From positions 1,203,501-1,267,500 of the forward strand of contig NZ_CP042467.1 of assembly GCF_007993755.1 (NCBI RefSeq): a DNA stretch of 64,000 bases, read 5' to 3'. The stretch comes from Microvenator marinus (lineage in GTDB: Bacteria > Myxococcota_A > Bradymonadia > Bradymonadales > Bradymonadaceae). The notes beneath the pieces are model-generated. The model searched no databases and was not told the origin of the DNA. It worked only from the letters and a program-made list of their open reading frames with translations. The translations under genes were made by a program, and so were the position numbers. Below are positions 1 through 9,390 of the stretch, one piece after another. Position 1 is the first letter of the stretch. Each line of letters opens with the position of its first letter.

Positions 1-7
1 AGTTTTC

Positions 8-1354
8 ATGGAGAAGTACCGCATTGAGAAGATTCTCAATCGCGGAGGATTTGGTTGTGTGTACCGTGCGAGCCAGACTGAATTGCAGCGAGCCGTGGCC
101 ATCAAGGTCCTCCAACCTGCATCACGCATCGGCTTCCAAGACGACAGCGAAGCCGAAGCCAAGAGACTCCAGGTGGTCACCCGACGGTTTGAACGCGAAG
201 CCCAGCTGGTTTCCCAACTGCGTGACCCCCACACCGTCATGGTCTACGACTTCGGCCACACGCCCTCTGGCCTCCTCTACATGGTCCTTGAGTACGTTGA
301 CGGCTTGCCCCTCAACGAAGTCTTGGAGCGCGAAGGTGCGCTTGGCGCCGAACGGAGCGTCAAAATCATCGAGCAAGTGCTCTCGAGCCTTCAAGAGGCT
401 CACGCCTTCAACATGCTTCATCGCGATATCAAGCCCGCCAATATCATGCTCTTTGACCATGTGGGCCGGCGCGACCAGGTCAAAGTGCTCGACTTCGGGC
501 TAGCAAAGGCAATCGATGATCCCCATTTTACGGCCGACAACCCGGACCTGACGGATGCTGAGGTTCTGATTGGAACCCCCCGTTATATGTCGCCCGAACA
601 GATTCGCGGCCACAGACTCACTCCGGCGACAGATATGTACAGTCTGGGGCTCGTCTTCTACGAGCTTTTGACCGGCGAGAAAGCGGTGGATGCTAAGTCC
701 ACGATGAATACCCTCGCACGTCACGTTAACGACGAGCCCATTCAACTCCCGGCTGAGATCAATATCCCCAATGGCCTCCGAAGCATCGTCAATCGCATGC
801 TCGACAAGGACGCCAAGAGGCGCCTGAGTTCGTCCGAAGACATTCTCAAACTCCTAGACTCTTGGAACTCCAAAGAAGTCCTCGTCCCTTTGCCGGCGAG
901 CGCACTTGCCGACGAGATCGAAGTCGTCAAGGTCGTCACTCCGCCAACTTGGTTTCTTGCCGGAGCTTCGGCGCTGGTCGTCGCGTTGGTTTTGGGATCA
1001 CTTTGGACGATCACTTCGCTCTTCAATAATCCTGAGCCAAAAGACGTGTCTCTCGAAACCTCTTCCCCAATGGAAGCGCAGGTAGCGAAGAGCGAGCCCG
1101 CCATGGCGGAACCTGAGCCCAAAGAGCCTGAGAAGAATGAACCTGAAATGGTTTTCGACTCCCCTCCTGAAGTCGCAGCCGAAGAGGCTCCTCTCGAGGA
1201 AATCGCTCCCGAAGAGACCCCGCCTGAGCCTCTTGAGGAGGCTGAAGTTAAGGTCGAAGAGCCCAAAGACGCGCCAAAGGTCCGCAAGACTTCCAAACCC
1301 AAGACAGACAAGAATAAACTCGACTTCCTGAGAACCCTGGATTCCGCCAAATGA
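8..1354 (+). CDS. Ser/Thr protein kinase, PknB-type, one membrane segment
   Basis: Hanks-type Ser/Thr kinase expected to phosphorylate proteins at the cytoplasmic face of the inner membrane. The kinase domain fills about residues 1-300. The glycine loop (10-18), ATP lysine K33 in AIKVL, catalytic HRDIKPAN from residue 138, DFG at 162-164 and GTPRYMSPEQ are all intact. A single membrane helix lies near 316-338, followed by a Pro/Glu/Lys-rich tail of about 110 residues that should be extracytoplasmic; no PASTA or other sensor fold is visible. The gene begins 8 bases into the window, so its ribosome site and promoter cannot be seen. Its stop overlaps the next start by 4 bp, which suggests a co-translated pair with the TPR protein. 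The substrate is unknown. Confidence 0.93.
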   Translation: MEKYRIEKILNRGGFGCVYRASQTELQRAVAIKVLQPASRIGFQDDSEAEAKRLQVVTRRFEREAQLVSQLRDPHTVMVYDFGHTPSGLLYMVLEYVDGLPLNEVLEREGALGAERSVKIIEQVLSSLQEAHAFNMLHRDIKPANIMLFDHVGRRDQVKVLDFGLAKAIDDPHFTADNPDLTDAEVLIGTPRYMSPEQIRGHRLTPATDMYSLGLVFYELLTGEKAVDAKSTMNTLARHVNDEPIQLPAEINIPNGLRSIVNRMLDKDAKRRLSSSEDILKLLDSWNSKEVLVPLPASALADEIEVVKVVTPPTWFLAGASALVVALVLGSLWTITSLFNNPEPKDVSLETSSPMEAQVAKSEPAMAEPEPKEPEKNEPEMVFDSPPEVAAEEAPLEEIAPEETPPEPLEEAEVKVEEPKDAPKVRKTSKPKTDKNKLDFLRTLDSAK

Positions 1355-2106
1355 TTCGAGTCAGGCTTCATCTACTCTTTGCCGGCATCGTTACATGCTG
1401 CCTGGGATTCGCCACAGAAGTAAGCGCTCAAGGCGCAGAAACCATCGTCAAAGTTCAAACACACTTTGAAAAAGGCGCGGAGTTCTTCCAAAAAGGGGAG
1501 TACGAGGCAGCCATCGCCGAGTTTGAAGCAGGAAACGGCCTCCTACCCAATCCGATTTTCCTCTACAATATCTCACTTGCTCACGGGAAACTCGGCAGAG
1601 TCGAGCAGTCCCTCGCGGTTGCAAGACTCGCCGAAGCCACAGGGCTCGACGAACCAGACGCCACACAGAACCGAGCTCGCATCTCCGCGCTCGTGACTGC
1701 TCAACAGGCGCTGACACTCGCGAATGCCATGGAACCCGTGCCCAAGCCCGTGCCTCCAGTGGAAGCACCGCTCTTCTCCACACTTGGCTGGATCGGAGTC
1801 GCGAGCGCCTCCCTCGGCGTGGTTAGCCTTGTGGGTGCCACAATTATGGACGCGAGCATCGGCACGACCGTTGAGAACTACGAGGAAGCCGCAGCATCCG
1901 GAGACGAGACGAACTACCGTCTCCTCAAGTCTAAAATCGAATCCGACCAAGTCCTCACACGTTCCCTCTTCTTCATCGGCATTGGCCTCTCCGCCGCTGG
2001 CGCAGGCCTCGTCGCCTACGATCTTTTCTGGGACGAAAGTACCGTTGAAATGGCAGTTTCCCCGACCTCCAACGGGATCGCGGGTACCCTCAAAATGACG
2101 TGGTAA
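1351..2106 (+). CDS. Exported TPR-type protein with two C-terminal membrane segments
   Basis: A 251-residue protein of a type often found next to Ser/Thr kinases in myxobacteria-like genomes. It has a signal peptide ending near ASEVSAQ-type residues at 20-27, a TPR-like pair of helices at about 32-100 (FFQKGEYEAAIAEFEAG, then NISLAHGKLGRVEQSL), a short Pro-rich linker, and two hydrophobic segments near 145-165 and 202-223. The start overlaps the kinase stop by 4 bp (ATGA), implying translational coupling. The TPR helices probably act as a protein-binding module in the periplasm, perhaps as partner of the kinase tail; this is inferred from context only. Confidence 0.75.
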   Translation: MIRVRLHLLFAGIVTCCLGFATEVSAQGAETIVKVQTHFEKGAEFFQKGEYEAAIAEFEAGNGLLPNPIFLYNISLAHGKLGRVEQSLAVARLAEATGLDEPDATQNRARISALVTAQQALTLANAMEPVPKPVPPVEAPLFSTLGWIGVASASLGVVSLVGATIMDASIGTTVENYEEAAASGDETNYRLLKSKIESDQVLTRSLFFIGIGLSAAGAGLVAYDLFWDESTVEMAVSPTSNGIAGTLKMTW

Positions 2107-2110
2107 GGGA

Positions 2111-4273
2111 TTGCCTAACCTCGACCTTACCGACGACTCTTTGATCTCTGCCCGCATGGCGCTTTGGCGCTGGGATCTGGCGGAGAAGCGAGTGACCTGG
2201 CACCGCGGGCTAACTCGGCTCATCGGTGGGGTGCCTGAAACCTACGAGGATGCACTCAATCTCATCGCGGAAGACCATAGGCACACCTTTGACGACTGGA
2301 TGAAGCGCGCCGCCAATGGCGAGGAATGCCGCGGCCTTCTAAGGCTAGATCTCTCGAATATCGAGCTCGAAATCCGACTTTTTCCTCAAATGGCTAACGA
2401 GCGTGTCGAAGGCATTATTTGTTGGATGTGCGATATCTCAGAGGCTCGTAGCGAGCGAGGAAGGCAGGAACGCCTCCTTGAAAGGCTGCAGGAGTCAGCG
2501 AAGATTGGCGGATGGGAAATCGAAATCCAAACCCACGAGATCTACTGGACCCCTCAGGTCTTCGTACTGCACGGACTGCCGGTTACTCCAAATCCGCCGA
2601 CCCTGGATGAACTCTTTCAGATGTACACGGCTGAGTCTGTTGCCAAAGCAAAGGCGGCCGTCGCCAGGACGATTCACGAAGGCCAGCCGCTCGCCCTCCA
2701 AGTTCAACTGAAGAACGGAACCGTTCTTCAACTCAATGGTGAATTGGCGCTAGAGCACCAAAGGCCCTCCACGATTACCGGCACGGTTCAGGACGTCACG
2801 AGGCTGGTCACCACTGAGAAGAGCCTCCATCGCACGGAGAATCGCCTCAGCCATATTCTGGGCTCAGTTGGCACGGCGATTTGGGAGTGGAATCTCACCT
2901 CCAACGAACTTTCAATGTCTGACGAGTTCTACCACCTCTTAGGGTACGAAAAACACGAACTCCCAAACGATGCGTTCTTCTTTGAGAACTTGATGCATCC
3001 CGACGATATCCCGCGATTGCGCGACGCCACCATGGAGCATTTCAAGGGAAATACGGATATCTTCTCCGTCGAATACCGCTGGCGCCACAAGTCTGGGGAT
3101 TATCGCTGGACGCTTGGCCGGGGAAAAATCGTTGAGAGGGACGCAAACTCCAACCCAATGGTTTTGGTCGGATCAAATATCGACATCACTCAACAAAAGG
3201 ACCTTGAGAAACAGGTACTAGCCGGCATGAAGCTTGAGGGTTTGGGCAGGCTTGCGGGCGGCATCGCACACGATTTCAACAATCATATGATGACGATTTT
3301 GGGCCACTTAGAGTTGCTCTACACTCAGGACGAGCTGCCTGCTCCTGTGCTTGAGGATCTAGACGCAATCTCCACAGCCGCCCGCAGTGCTTCACATCTG
3401 ACACGTGAACTTCTGGCCTTTGCGCGACAACGCCCCCCAAAACCGAGACTTGTGGACATTTCGGCTGTTCTGAAATCGACCGAGACATTGATTCGCCGAC
3501 TTCTAGGAGCTGAGCGGGAAACCAAGGTTGTTCTCGACCCGGATCTTTGGCTCGTCGAAGTGGACCCGGCCCATTTTGAGCAGGCGATCATCAATCTCGT
3601 CCTCTATTTCCAGGCGTCCGAGTCGCGCCCGATTTATATCGAGGCCCGAAACTCTACCTCGGAGCCCCCACGGGTCATTGTGCGGGTTTCAGACTCGCCC
3701 CCTAACACTATTGAGTCGCTCCAGAATCAGGTCTTTGAGCCTTTCTCGAGCAGCCCCAAGGAATTCGGTGGCACGGGGCTCTCGGCAGCCTACGGATTCA
3801 TCCTGCAGGCCGGTGGGCAATTGAGCGCGTTCGGTTCCCCCACAGAAACTACGGCTTTCGAGATTTCACTGCAGGCTCATCAACCAGCAGGGGTCTCGGC
3901 GAACCAACTGCTTGTCCTCGTCGTCGAGGATGACCCTCTGGTACGAGATGTCACAATCAAAGTCTTGGAACGAGACGAGTTCCATATTCTGAGCGCCCAA
4001 AGTGTATTGAGTGCGCGACAGATCATGCAGCAAATCGACCGCTCAATTGATGTCTTGGTAACCGACGTCTTTCTGCCAGACACGTCGGGAGTCGAGCTCG
4101 CAAAAGAGGTCCTCGCCGGTGACCCCTCGATTGGTATCGTATTTGTTTCCGGCTACTCGAGGCACCACATAGAGCTCGATGGGCCCTACACATTCGTGCC
4201 TAAACCGTTCACCCCACAATCCCTGATTGAGGCCGTTTCAGCGGCTTCAGTTCGGCGGTCATCAGATGAGTAG
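2111..4273 (+). CDS. PAS-PAS-PAS hybrid histidine kinase with C-terminal receiver; ATPase domain degenerate
   Basis: Soluble hybrid histidine kinase of 720 residues with no membrane segment. Three PAS-like domains lie at about 15-110, 125-235 and 245-365, followed by a HisKA box (LAGGIAHDFNN, phospho-acceptor H387), a HATPase region at about 420-590 and a receiver domain at 600-715 with phospho-acceptor D652 (VTDVFLP) and conserved Lys in VPKPF. The ATPase region is abnormal: the N-box Asn that binds magnesium is replaced (INLVLYFQ) and the G1 box reads DSPPN from D528 instead of DxGxG, while the G2-like GGTGLS remains. The TTG at 2111 sits just after the previous stop; an ATG at 2156 is an alternative start. 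The 3' end overlaps the opposing kinase gene by 65 bp. Confidence 0.85.
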   Translation: MPNLDLTDDSLISARMALWRWDLAEKRVTWHRGLTRLIGGVPETYEDALNLIAEDHRHTFDDWMKRAANGEECRGLLRLDLSNIELEIRLFPQMANERVEGIICWMCDISEARSERGRQERLLERLQESAKIGGWEIEIQTHEIYWTPQVFVLHGLPVTPNPPTLDELFQMYTAESVAKAKAAVARTIHEGQPLALQVQLKNGTVLQLNGELALEHQRPSTITGTVQDVTRLVTTEKSLHRTENRLSHILGSVGTAIWEWNLTSNELSMSDEFYHLLGYEKHELPNDAFFFENLMHPDDIPRLRDATMEHFKGNTDIFSVEYRWRHKSGDYRWTLGRGKIVERDANSNPMVLVGSNIDITQQKDLEKQVLAGMKLEGLGRLAGGIAHDFNNHMMTILGHLELLYTQDELPAPVLEDLDAISTAARSASHLTRELLAFARQRPPKPRLVDISAVLKSTETLIRRLLGAERETKVVLDPDLWLVEVDPAHFEQAIINLVLYFQASESRPIYIEARNSTSEPPRVIVRVSDSPPNTIESLQNQVFEPFSSSPKEFGGTGLSAAYGFILQAGGQLSAFGSPTETTAFEISLQAHQPAGVSANQLLVLVVEDDPLVRDVTIKVLERDEFHILSAQSVLSARQIMQQIDRSIDVLVTDVFLPDTSGVELAKEVLAGDPSIGIVFVSGYSRHHIELDGPYTFVPKPFTPQSLIEAVSAASVRRSSDE

Positions 4274-6149
4274 ACCACCATTCTTCGGCCTCAGCTTGAG
4301 ACCAGGGATGACGTGCTAGAATCTCTTCCAACTCTTCATAGAGCTCATGGGTCGAAGGACGATCGCCAGGTTCCTTTGCCAAACAACTGAAAAGAAGCTC
4401 GTCCAACTCTTTGTCTCCAGTGTCGAGCATCGGAGCAGACTCGTTCTCATGGAGTCGCATGATCTCCATGATGGACGTCGCCTCGAACACGTTTTTACTC
4501 GTCAAGATCACGTGCGCAACGCAACCGAAAGAATAAACATCCGACTTGGCGTCGATCGCCTGCCCTTGAATGGCCTCAGGTGACATGTAGAGGGGCGTAC
4601 CGATAATCTCCATGACTCCCGTCACTTTCACATCCGTCTCGACTTCCTTTGCGAGCCCGAAGTCCAAGACCTTCACAAAATCATAAACCCCGCCCAACTG
4701 GGTGATCATGATATTGTCGGGTTTGATATCACGATGAATCACGCCGCGGCGGTGTGCCTCTCGAAGCGAACCCGTAACTTGCAGAAGAATGTGCAGCGCA
4801 CGGTCTAAAGGCATAGCCCCGAACCGGTCGACCATCTCTTGAAGTGTCACGCCATCCAAGAGCTCCATCACGTAGTAGAATTCGCCATTTTCAGTCCGCC
4901 CATAATCGTAGATCGAGACGGTATTGGGATGTGAAAGCTGAGCGTTGAGTTGGACTTCGCGCTCGAAGCGCTGCAGAGAACTCTCATCTTTTCCGATCAG
5001 CACCTTGACCGCAGTATCGCGCTGAATCAGCGCGTGGCGGGCCTTGTAGACAACCCCCATACCACCCTGTCCCAGTCGCTCCACCATCTTGTATTGGCCC
5101 ATCTCTTTGGCCACTTCAATATCGCGTTCGAGCTGGCGCGAACGACCGAAGCCAAGGACTAGAAGCCCCAGAAGGAAAGACAAACTTCCACCCACCGTGG
5201 AGGTGATGATGGTCAGCGTCGGACGCCTGAGAACCCTCTCGTGAGTTTCTACCTGCCAGCGCCGCCCACCAAAATCCAGAGGCCTGACCTTCAGCTCGCG
5301 GCTCGACTCAAATGCCGAGGTTTGAAAGAGCGGTATCGCGTCTTTCTCCGTGATATCGGAGAGGCGAAACTCCAGATTCCTCTCCTTAAGAGCCGCTATC
5401 GACGCTTCCTTGATCGGCTCGATTCTGAAAAGGGCTATGGCAAATCCCCAGGTTTCTTCAAGTGACAAGGGGGCATCGGGAATCCCCAGATACAAGGCGA
5501 TTGTCTGAGCGGCATCTTTATCTTCCGCCAAAACAAAAGGCACTGATGCTATGGGCGTGGTGGACATCGCGGCTTTTTCAAGCCGTTGCTTACGATCTGG
5601 CTCCGAAGCGAGGTCTAGACCTAATGCACCTGGCGAAGGCGGTTCGATATAGAGCAGTGGCACATAGATCGGGCGCCGCGGCGACGGATGCATCGACCCA
5701 TCGGCGTGCAGCGCCCTAATTGAGAAACCTTCGATGCCCTCGTCTTTCGTAACGCGCGTCTCGAGTTCATCACGAGTACTGTCCATAACCACCGGCGCCC
5801 ACTCTAGCGCGGAAACCGATGGATGACGCTTGAGCGCACTCTCCGAAAACCGAATGAATTCAGTTTGGGACACATGCTGACTGGCTAAGAAGTATGAACC
5901 AATCGAGTAAACGATCTCGTAGGGAACCAAGAATTTTCGCTCGATGACACTCTGAGCCTCACTCGCGTCCCGATCCCTCGCTGCCATGATCTGAGCCGAC
6001 TCCCCTCTCCAAATCAAATAGCTCAGCGCGGTTGTGAGCAGGAGCCCGACCACCAGTACGAGGACCGCGTTGCGCCGAAGCGCACTCGCGTCGTGGGTGA
6101 CGACAATCGCCTTCCCAATCTCCCCAATACTGATACGCCCTGTACCCAC
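4209..6149 (-). CDS. CHASE-domain Ser/Thr protein kinase
   Basis: A 646-residue membrane Ser/Thr kinase with its sensor at the N-terminus. Membrane helix 1 is at about 28-47, a CHASE-like extracytoplasmic domain at about 50-305 (YSIGSYFLASQHVSQTEF, then LEWAPVV), membrane helix 2 at about 311-334, and a kinase domain at 353-615. The kinase motifs are complete: GQGGMG at 361, ATP lysine K382, HRDIKPDN at 472 and DFG at 496. CHASE domains are best known in histidine kinases and nucleotide cyclases, so coupling to a Ser/Thr kinase is less usual. The start is GTG with GGAGG five bases upstream. Its last 65 bp run antisense to the end of the hybrid histidine kinase gene. The ligand is unknown. Confidence 0.87.
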   Translation of the reverse strand: MGTGRISIGEIGKAIVVTHDASALRRNAVLVLVVGLLLTTALSYLIWRGESAQIMAARDRDASEAQSVIERKFLVPYEIVYSIGSYFLASQHVSQTEFIRFSESALKRHPSVSALEWAPVVMDSTRDELETRVTKDEGIEGFSIRALHADGSMHPSPRRPIYVPLLYIEPPSPGALGLDLASEPDRKQRLEKAAMSTTPIASVPFVLAEDKDAAQTIALYLGIPDAPLSLEETWGFAIALFRIEPIKEASIAALKERNLEFRLSDITEKDAIPLFQTSAFESSRELKVRPLDFGGRRWQVETHERVLRRPTLTIITSTVGGSLSFLLGLLVLGFGRSRQLERDIEVAKEMGQYKMVERLGQGGMGVVYKARHALIQRDTAVKVLIGKDESSLQRFEREVQLNAQLSHPNTVSIYDYGRTENGEFYYVMELLDGVTLQEMVDRFGAMPLDRALHILLQVTGSLREAHRRGVIHRDIKPDNIMITQLGGVYDFVKVLDFGLAKEVETDVKVTGVMEIIGTPLYMSPEAIQGQAIDAKSDVYSFGCVAHVILTSKNVFEATSIMEIMRLHENESAPMLDTGDKELDELLFSCLAKEPGDRPSTHELYEELEEILARHPWSQAEAEEWWSTHLMTAELKPLKRPQSGIVG

Positions 6150-6251
6150 CTAAACCTCCGCAATGTTTGACGATTCTATGGCAATACCACAGTTTGTCCA
6201 TGAACAATCGAGTTTAGGTGTGTCGAAAGTGCAAATTATGCGCAGCTCAAA

Positions 6252-7652
6252 CTAGAAATCAGCCTGACGTGGAGCGCGCGGAAACGGAATGACCTCGCGG
6301 ATATTCTCAATCCCAGTCACGTATTGAACAGCCCGCTCAAACCCAAGTCCAAAACCAGCGTGAGGGGTCGTTCCATAACGCCTCAAGTCCCGGTACCACC
6401 AGTAGTCTTCCTTAGGCAGGTTCATCTCATCGAGTCGCGCATCGAGCACATCAAGCCTCTCCTCGCGTTGTGAGCCACCAATGATCTCTCCAATCCCAGG
6501 CGCGAGCACATCCATGGCCGCTACGGTCTTCCCATCATCGTTCATCCGCATGTAGAAAGCTTTGATGTCCTTGGGATAATTCATGACCGCAAGCGGACCG
6601 CCCACGACCACATCGGTGAGATACTTTTCGTGTTCAGATTGGAGATCGGCGCCCCATTCAGGCTTGAACTCAAACGTAGTCTTGGCGCGCTGAAGCTCAG
6701 CTACCGCGTCCGTGTACTCGATACGCGTGAATTCGGATGCCACCAACTTTTCCACGCGCTCGATGATCCCCTTGGACACAAACTTGTTGAAGAACTCCAT
6801 GTCGTCGGGCCTCTCGTCCAAGACGGCCTTGCAGATGTACTTCAAAAAGGCTTCCGCCAAATCGGCATCATCGTTGAGATCTGCAAAAGCAATCTCCGGT
6901 TCGATCATCCAAAACTCAGATAGGTGGCGACGAGTGTTCGAGTTCTCGGCACGAAACGTTGGACCAAACGTGTAGACGCGGCTCAAGGCCATGCAATAGG
7001 TCTCCACGTTCAATTGCCCCGAAACCGTCAAATGCGCCTCTCGTCCGAAGAAGTCTTGAGAAAAATCAACGGCTCCAGAGTCGGTCTTCGGGAGGTTTTG
7101 CATATCCAAAGTCGAGACGCGGAACATCTCCCCTGCCCCTTCACAATCGCTCGCCGTAATGATGGGCGTATGAACCCAGACAAAACCGTTCTCAGCGTAA
7201 AAGCGATGAACCGCCTGAGCCAAGCAGTTGCGTACACGCGCCACAGCGCCGATCAGGTTCGTCCGAACGCGAAGGTGAGCGTTGTCCCTGAGGTGCTCCA
7301 TGGAATGGCGCTTTGGCTGCATAGGATAGGTCTCAGGGTCATCCACCCAACCATGCACGGTGACGGAGTTGGGCTTAACCTCCACGGCTTGACCTTCGGC
7401 CGGAGACTCTACCAACACACCCTCTACGCTCACGGCGCAACCGGTCGTCAGGCGCAAGATCTCGGTTTCGTAGTTGGTCAAATCCTGCTCGGCCACAACT
7501 TGAATCGGGTCGAAGCAAGAGCCGTCGTGCACCGCGACGAAGGAGAGTCCGGCCTTGGAGTCCCGGCGAGTCCGAACCCAGCCCTGAATCAGGACCGAGT
7601 CCCCGACCTTCTTTTTGCCAGCGAGAATGTCTGCAATTCTATCGTTCTTCAT
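6252..7652 (-). CDS. asnS: Asparagine-tRNA ligase
   Basis: Cytoplasmic class IIb aminoacyl-tRNA synthetase that charges tRNA-Asn with asparagine. The 466-residue length equals that usual for bacterial AsnS. The N-terminal OB fold ([18 protein letters not shown]) binds the anticodon. The catalytic core shows motif 2 ([19 protein letters not shown]) and motif 3 ([15 protein letters not shown]). The ATG at 7652 has AGGAAGG about six bases upstream; a longer in-frame version upstream lacks conservation. It is transcribed away from the YjbR-like gene from a divergent region of about 100 bp. No T-box or other leader is evident. Confidence 0.97.
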   Translation of the reverse strand: MKNDRIADILAGKKKVGDSVLIQGWVRTRRDSKAGLSFVAVHDGSCFDPIQVVAEQDLTNYETEILRLTTGCAVSVEGVLVESPAEGQAVEVKPNSVTVHGWVDDPETYPMQPKRHSMEHLRDNAHLRVRTNLIGAVARVRNCLAQAVHRFYAENGFVWVHTPIITASDCEGAGEMFRVSTLDMQNLPKTDSGAVDFSQDFFGREAHLTVSGQLNVETYCMALSRVYTFGPTFRAENSNTRRHLSEFWMIEPEIAFADLNDDADLAEAFLKYICKAVLDERPDDMEFFNKFVSKGIIERVEKLVASEFTRIEYTDAVAELQRAKTTFEFKPEWGADLQSEHEKYLTDVVVGGPLAVMNYPKDIKAFYMRMNDDGKTVAAMDVLAPGIGEIIGGSQREERLDVLDARLDEMNLPKEDYWWYRDLRRYGTTPHAGFGLGFERAVQYVTGIENIREVIPFPRAPRQADF

Positions 7653-7756
7653 GTTCAAACCTTCCTGAGAAAATCTGCGGCAGTGTGTCCAAGGTTGACG
7701 ATTTGGACAAGTGGAGACCACATTGGGTCTGCAAAATCGGTCACATTGGAGATGAT

Positions 7757-8116
7757 ATGGACCTGGAAACGATTCGAGAACACGCGCTGGGGCTCAGCGC
7801 GGTCACAGAGGACTTCCCGTTTGACCAAGACACGTTGGCTTTCCGTGTAGGCGAGAAGATCTTCCTACTCGCGTCCTTGGAAAAGGTCCCGGCGGCGTTC
7901 AACGCTAAATGCGACCCCGAAAAAGCCATCGAACTTCGAGAGCGATACCCGGCGATTCAACCCGGATATCATATGAACAAAAAGCACTGGAACACGATTA
8001 CTCTCGACGGAACAGTTCCTAGGGAGTTGGTCTTGGAGCTCGTCGAGCACTCTTGGAGCTTGGTGGCTTCAAGCCTACCTAAACGCAAACAAAAGGAACT
8101 CGGAATCACCACTTAA
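7757..8116 (+). CDS. MmcQ/YjbR family protein
   Basis: A 119-residue protein of the MmcQ/YjbR (CyaY-like fold) family. Seen motifs are the early FPFD box ([17 protein letters not shown]), the central FNAKCDPE and the late [17 protein letters not shown]. The family is small, has been called DNA-binding, and has no firmly known reaction. The ATG at 7757 is chosen because GGAG lies five bases upstream and it gives the usual family length; an upstream in-frame extension to 7685 would add 24 unconserved residues. The 3' end overlaps the opposing SDR gene by 11 bp. Confidence 0.88.
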   Translation: MDLETIREHALGLSAVTEDFPFDQDTLAFRVGEKIFLLASLEKVPAAFNAKCDPEKAIELRERYPAIQPGYHMNKKHWNTITLDGTVPRELVLELVEHSWSLVASSLPKRKQKELGITT

Positions 8117-8882
8117 GTGATTGTCGGTCGCGAAAAAACTGACCTGTAGGCGGCTCCTTCTTATCGAGCTCCGCAGCCCAGACAATACCCTCGGCCCCTT
8201 CTTTCACGCTCTTATCCGCCGAAGTCCCACCCATATCCGTCCTGACCGAACCCGGGCAAACAGCATTAACCCTGATCGGGCTTTCTGAAGCCTCAAATTC
8301 TCGCGCTAGAATTCGGGTATAAGCATTCAGTCCAACTTTTGAGACGCGATACGCCGACGAAGGCCATCCCTTCATCACATGGCTCTCAAACGCCACGTCT
8401 TCTTCAAATTTCAACATTAACTTGTTGAGATCATCGAGCGTCAAATCAGGATCGCTAAACCGCTCTCGGAGTTCCAAACCTAGACACGCTAACTCTCCCA
8501 TCCCGCTACTTACATTGACGATACGGGCGTCGGTGCCTAAGAACGGCTTGAGCGCCTCGGTGACTCTGACCGCCCCATAGTAGTTCACGGCCAGTGTGTC
8601 CCGCACGACTCGAAGGTCAAAGCCGTCGAGTGCAACTCCCGCGTTATTGACCAGTATGTCTACCCTTCCATGTTTATCTTGGACCCTTTCAGCGAAGTTA
8701 TTCACACTCTCTACGTCACTGACGTCGAGTGGCCTAAATTCGAAACCGTACTTCGTAGCCATATGTTGGCCGGCTTCCGCGTTTCGTGCCGTGAGAATCA
8801 CGTGATGGTCTCGTTGCGCCAATTGACGACAGACTTCTAGACCTAGACCACGATTCGCGCCTGTTACTACAGCAATTCGCAT
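8106..8882 (-). CDS. Short-chain dehydrogenase/reductase (SDR)
   Basis: NAD(P)-dependent oxidoreductase of the classical SDR family, 258 residues. Seen: dinucleotide-binding TGANRGLG at residues 7-14, NNAG, the catalytic Ser in VNVSSG and the YRVSK catalytic Tyr/Lys pair. An insertion of about 30 residues between the Ser and Tyr motifs recalls carbonyl-reductase-like SDRs (inference). The start at MRIAVVTG is taken because the fold begins there; the upstream Shine-Dalgarno is weak. The substrate cannot be read from sequence. It overlaps the YjbR-like gene tail by 11 bp in convergent orientation and has no functional partner nearby. Confidence 0.92.
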   Translation of the reverse strand: MRIAVVTGANRGLGLEVCRQLAQRDHHVILTARNAEAGQHMATKYGFEFRPLDVSDVESVNNFAERVQDKHGRVDILVNNAGVALDGFDLRVVRDTLAVNYYGAVRVTEALKPFLGTDARIVNVSSGMGELACLGLELRERFSDPDLTLDDLNKLMLKFEEDVAFESHVMKGWPSSAYRVSKVGLNAYTRILAREFEASESPIRVNAVCPGSVRTDMGGTSADKSVKEGAEGIVWAAELDKKEPPTGQFFRDRQSLKW

Positions 8883-8982
8883 GAATTCACCATTCTTGGA
8901 ATGTCTACCTCCGAATCCGAACACCGTATGTTGTGGCTTCGCGGCGAGAATTGCAACCCTTGATATTCATGGAATCCAAAGG

Positions 8983-9014
8983 GCAAAAAAAAGGGCCCGC
9001 CGAAGCGAGCCCTT
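8983..9014 (-). terminator. Rho-independent terminator of the RRM gene
   Basis: On the minus strand a 10-bp stem (AAGGGCUCGC with GCGGGCCCUU, one G-U pair) closes a UUCG tetraloop and is followed by eight U. It lies 17 bp past the stop of the RNA-binding protein gene and should insulate it from the SDR gene. Confidence 0.93.
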
Positions 9015-9030
9015 AATCATATATTCCTGA

Positions 9031-9390
9031 TTACCAGCGGTTGCGACCACCACGGTCTCCACCGCGATCGCCACCACGGTCTCCACCGCGATCGCCACCA
9101 CGGCCGCCGCCGCGATGTCCACCGCCGCCGCCGCCGCCGTCACGACGCTTGTCTTGGGCTTCATTGACAGCAATGTTACGGCCGTCAAGTTCTGCACCAT
9201 GCATCGCTTCGATAGCTGCATCAGCATCGGCTTCATCAGAGAACGTCACGAAGCCAAACCCACGAGAACGACCGGTGTCCCGGTCGGTAATCACTTTGGC
9301 ATCCGTCACTTCACCAAATGGCTCAAATGCATCGCGAAGGTTCTGATCCGAGGTGCCCCAGGCAAGACTTCCAACAAAAAGCTTCTTCAT
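9031..9390 (-). CDS. Glycine-rich RRM RNA-binding protein
   Basis: Small (119-residue) single-RRM protein like the cold-responsive Rbp proteins of cyanobacteria and other bacteria. RNP2 is KLFVGSL at residues 3-9 and RNP1 is RGFGFVTF near 43-50. After the RRM (about 80 residues) comes a Gly/Arg/Asp tail made of GGDR repeats, ending RGGRNRW. The tail codons include two identical 24-bp units. GGAG is seven bases upstream of the ATG. A long leader with hairpins precedes it and a strong terminator follows it, so it is likely a one-gene, post-transcriptionally regulated unit that binds RNA in the cytoplasm. The cold-shock role is family-based inference. Confidence 0.94.
   Translation of the reverse strand: MKKLFVGSLAWGTSDQNLRDAFEPFGEVTDAKVITDRDTGRSRGFGFVTFSDEADADAAIEAMHGAELDGRNIAVNEAQDKRRDGGGGGGGHRGGGRGGDRGGDRGGDRGGDRGGRNRW
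9047..9103. repeat. 24-bp tandem repeat inside the RRM gene tail
   Basis: Two identical 24-bp units (9047-9070 and 9071-9094) followed by a partial third copy. They encode GDRGGDRG-type repeats. In-frame copy-number change would lengthen or shorten the RNA-binding tail by eight residues. Confidence 0.9.

Noticed and set aside
6924-7850. A 308-codon frame antisense to asnS
   Set aside because: It covers the conserved synthetase gene and runs on over the YjbR-like start; no conserved features.
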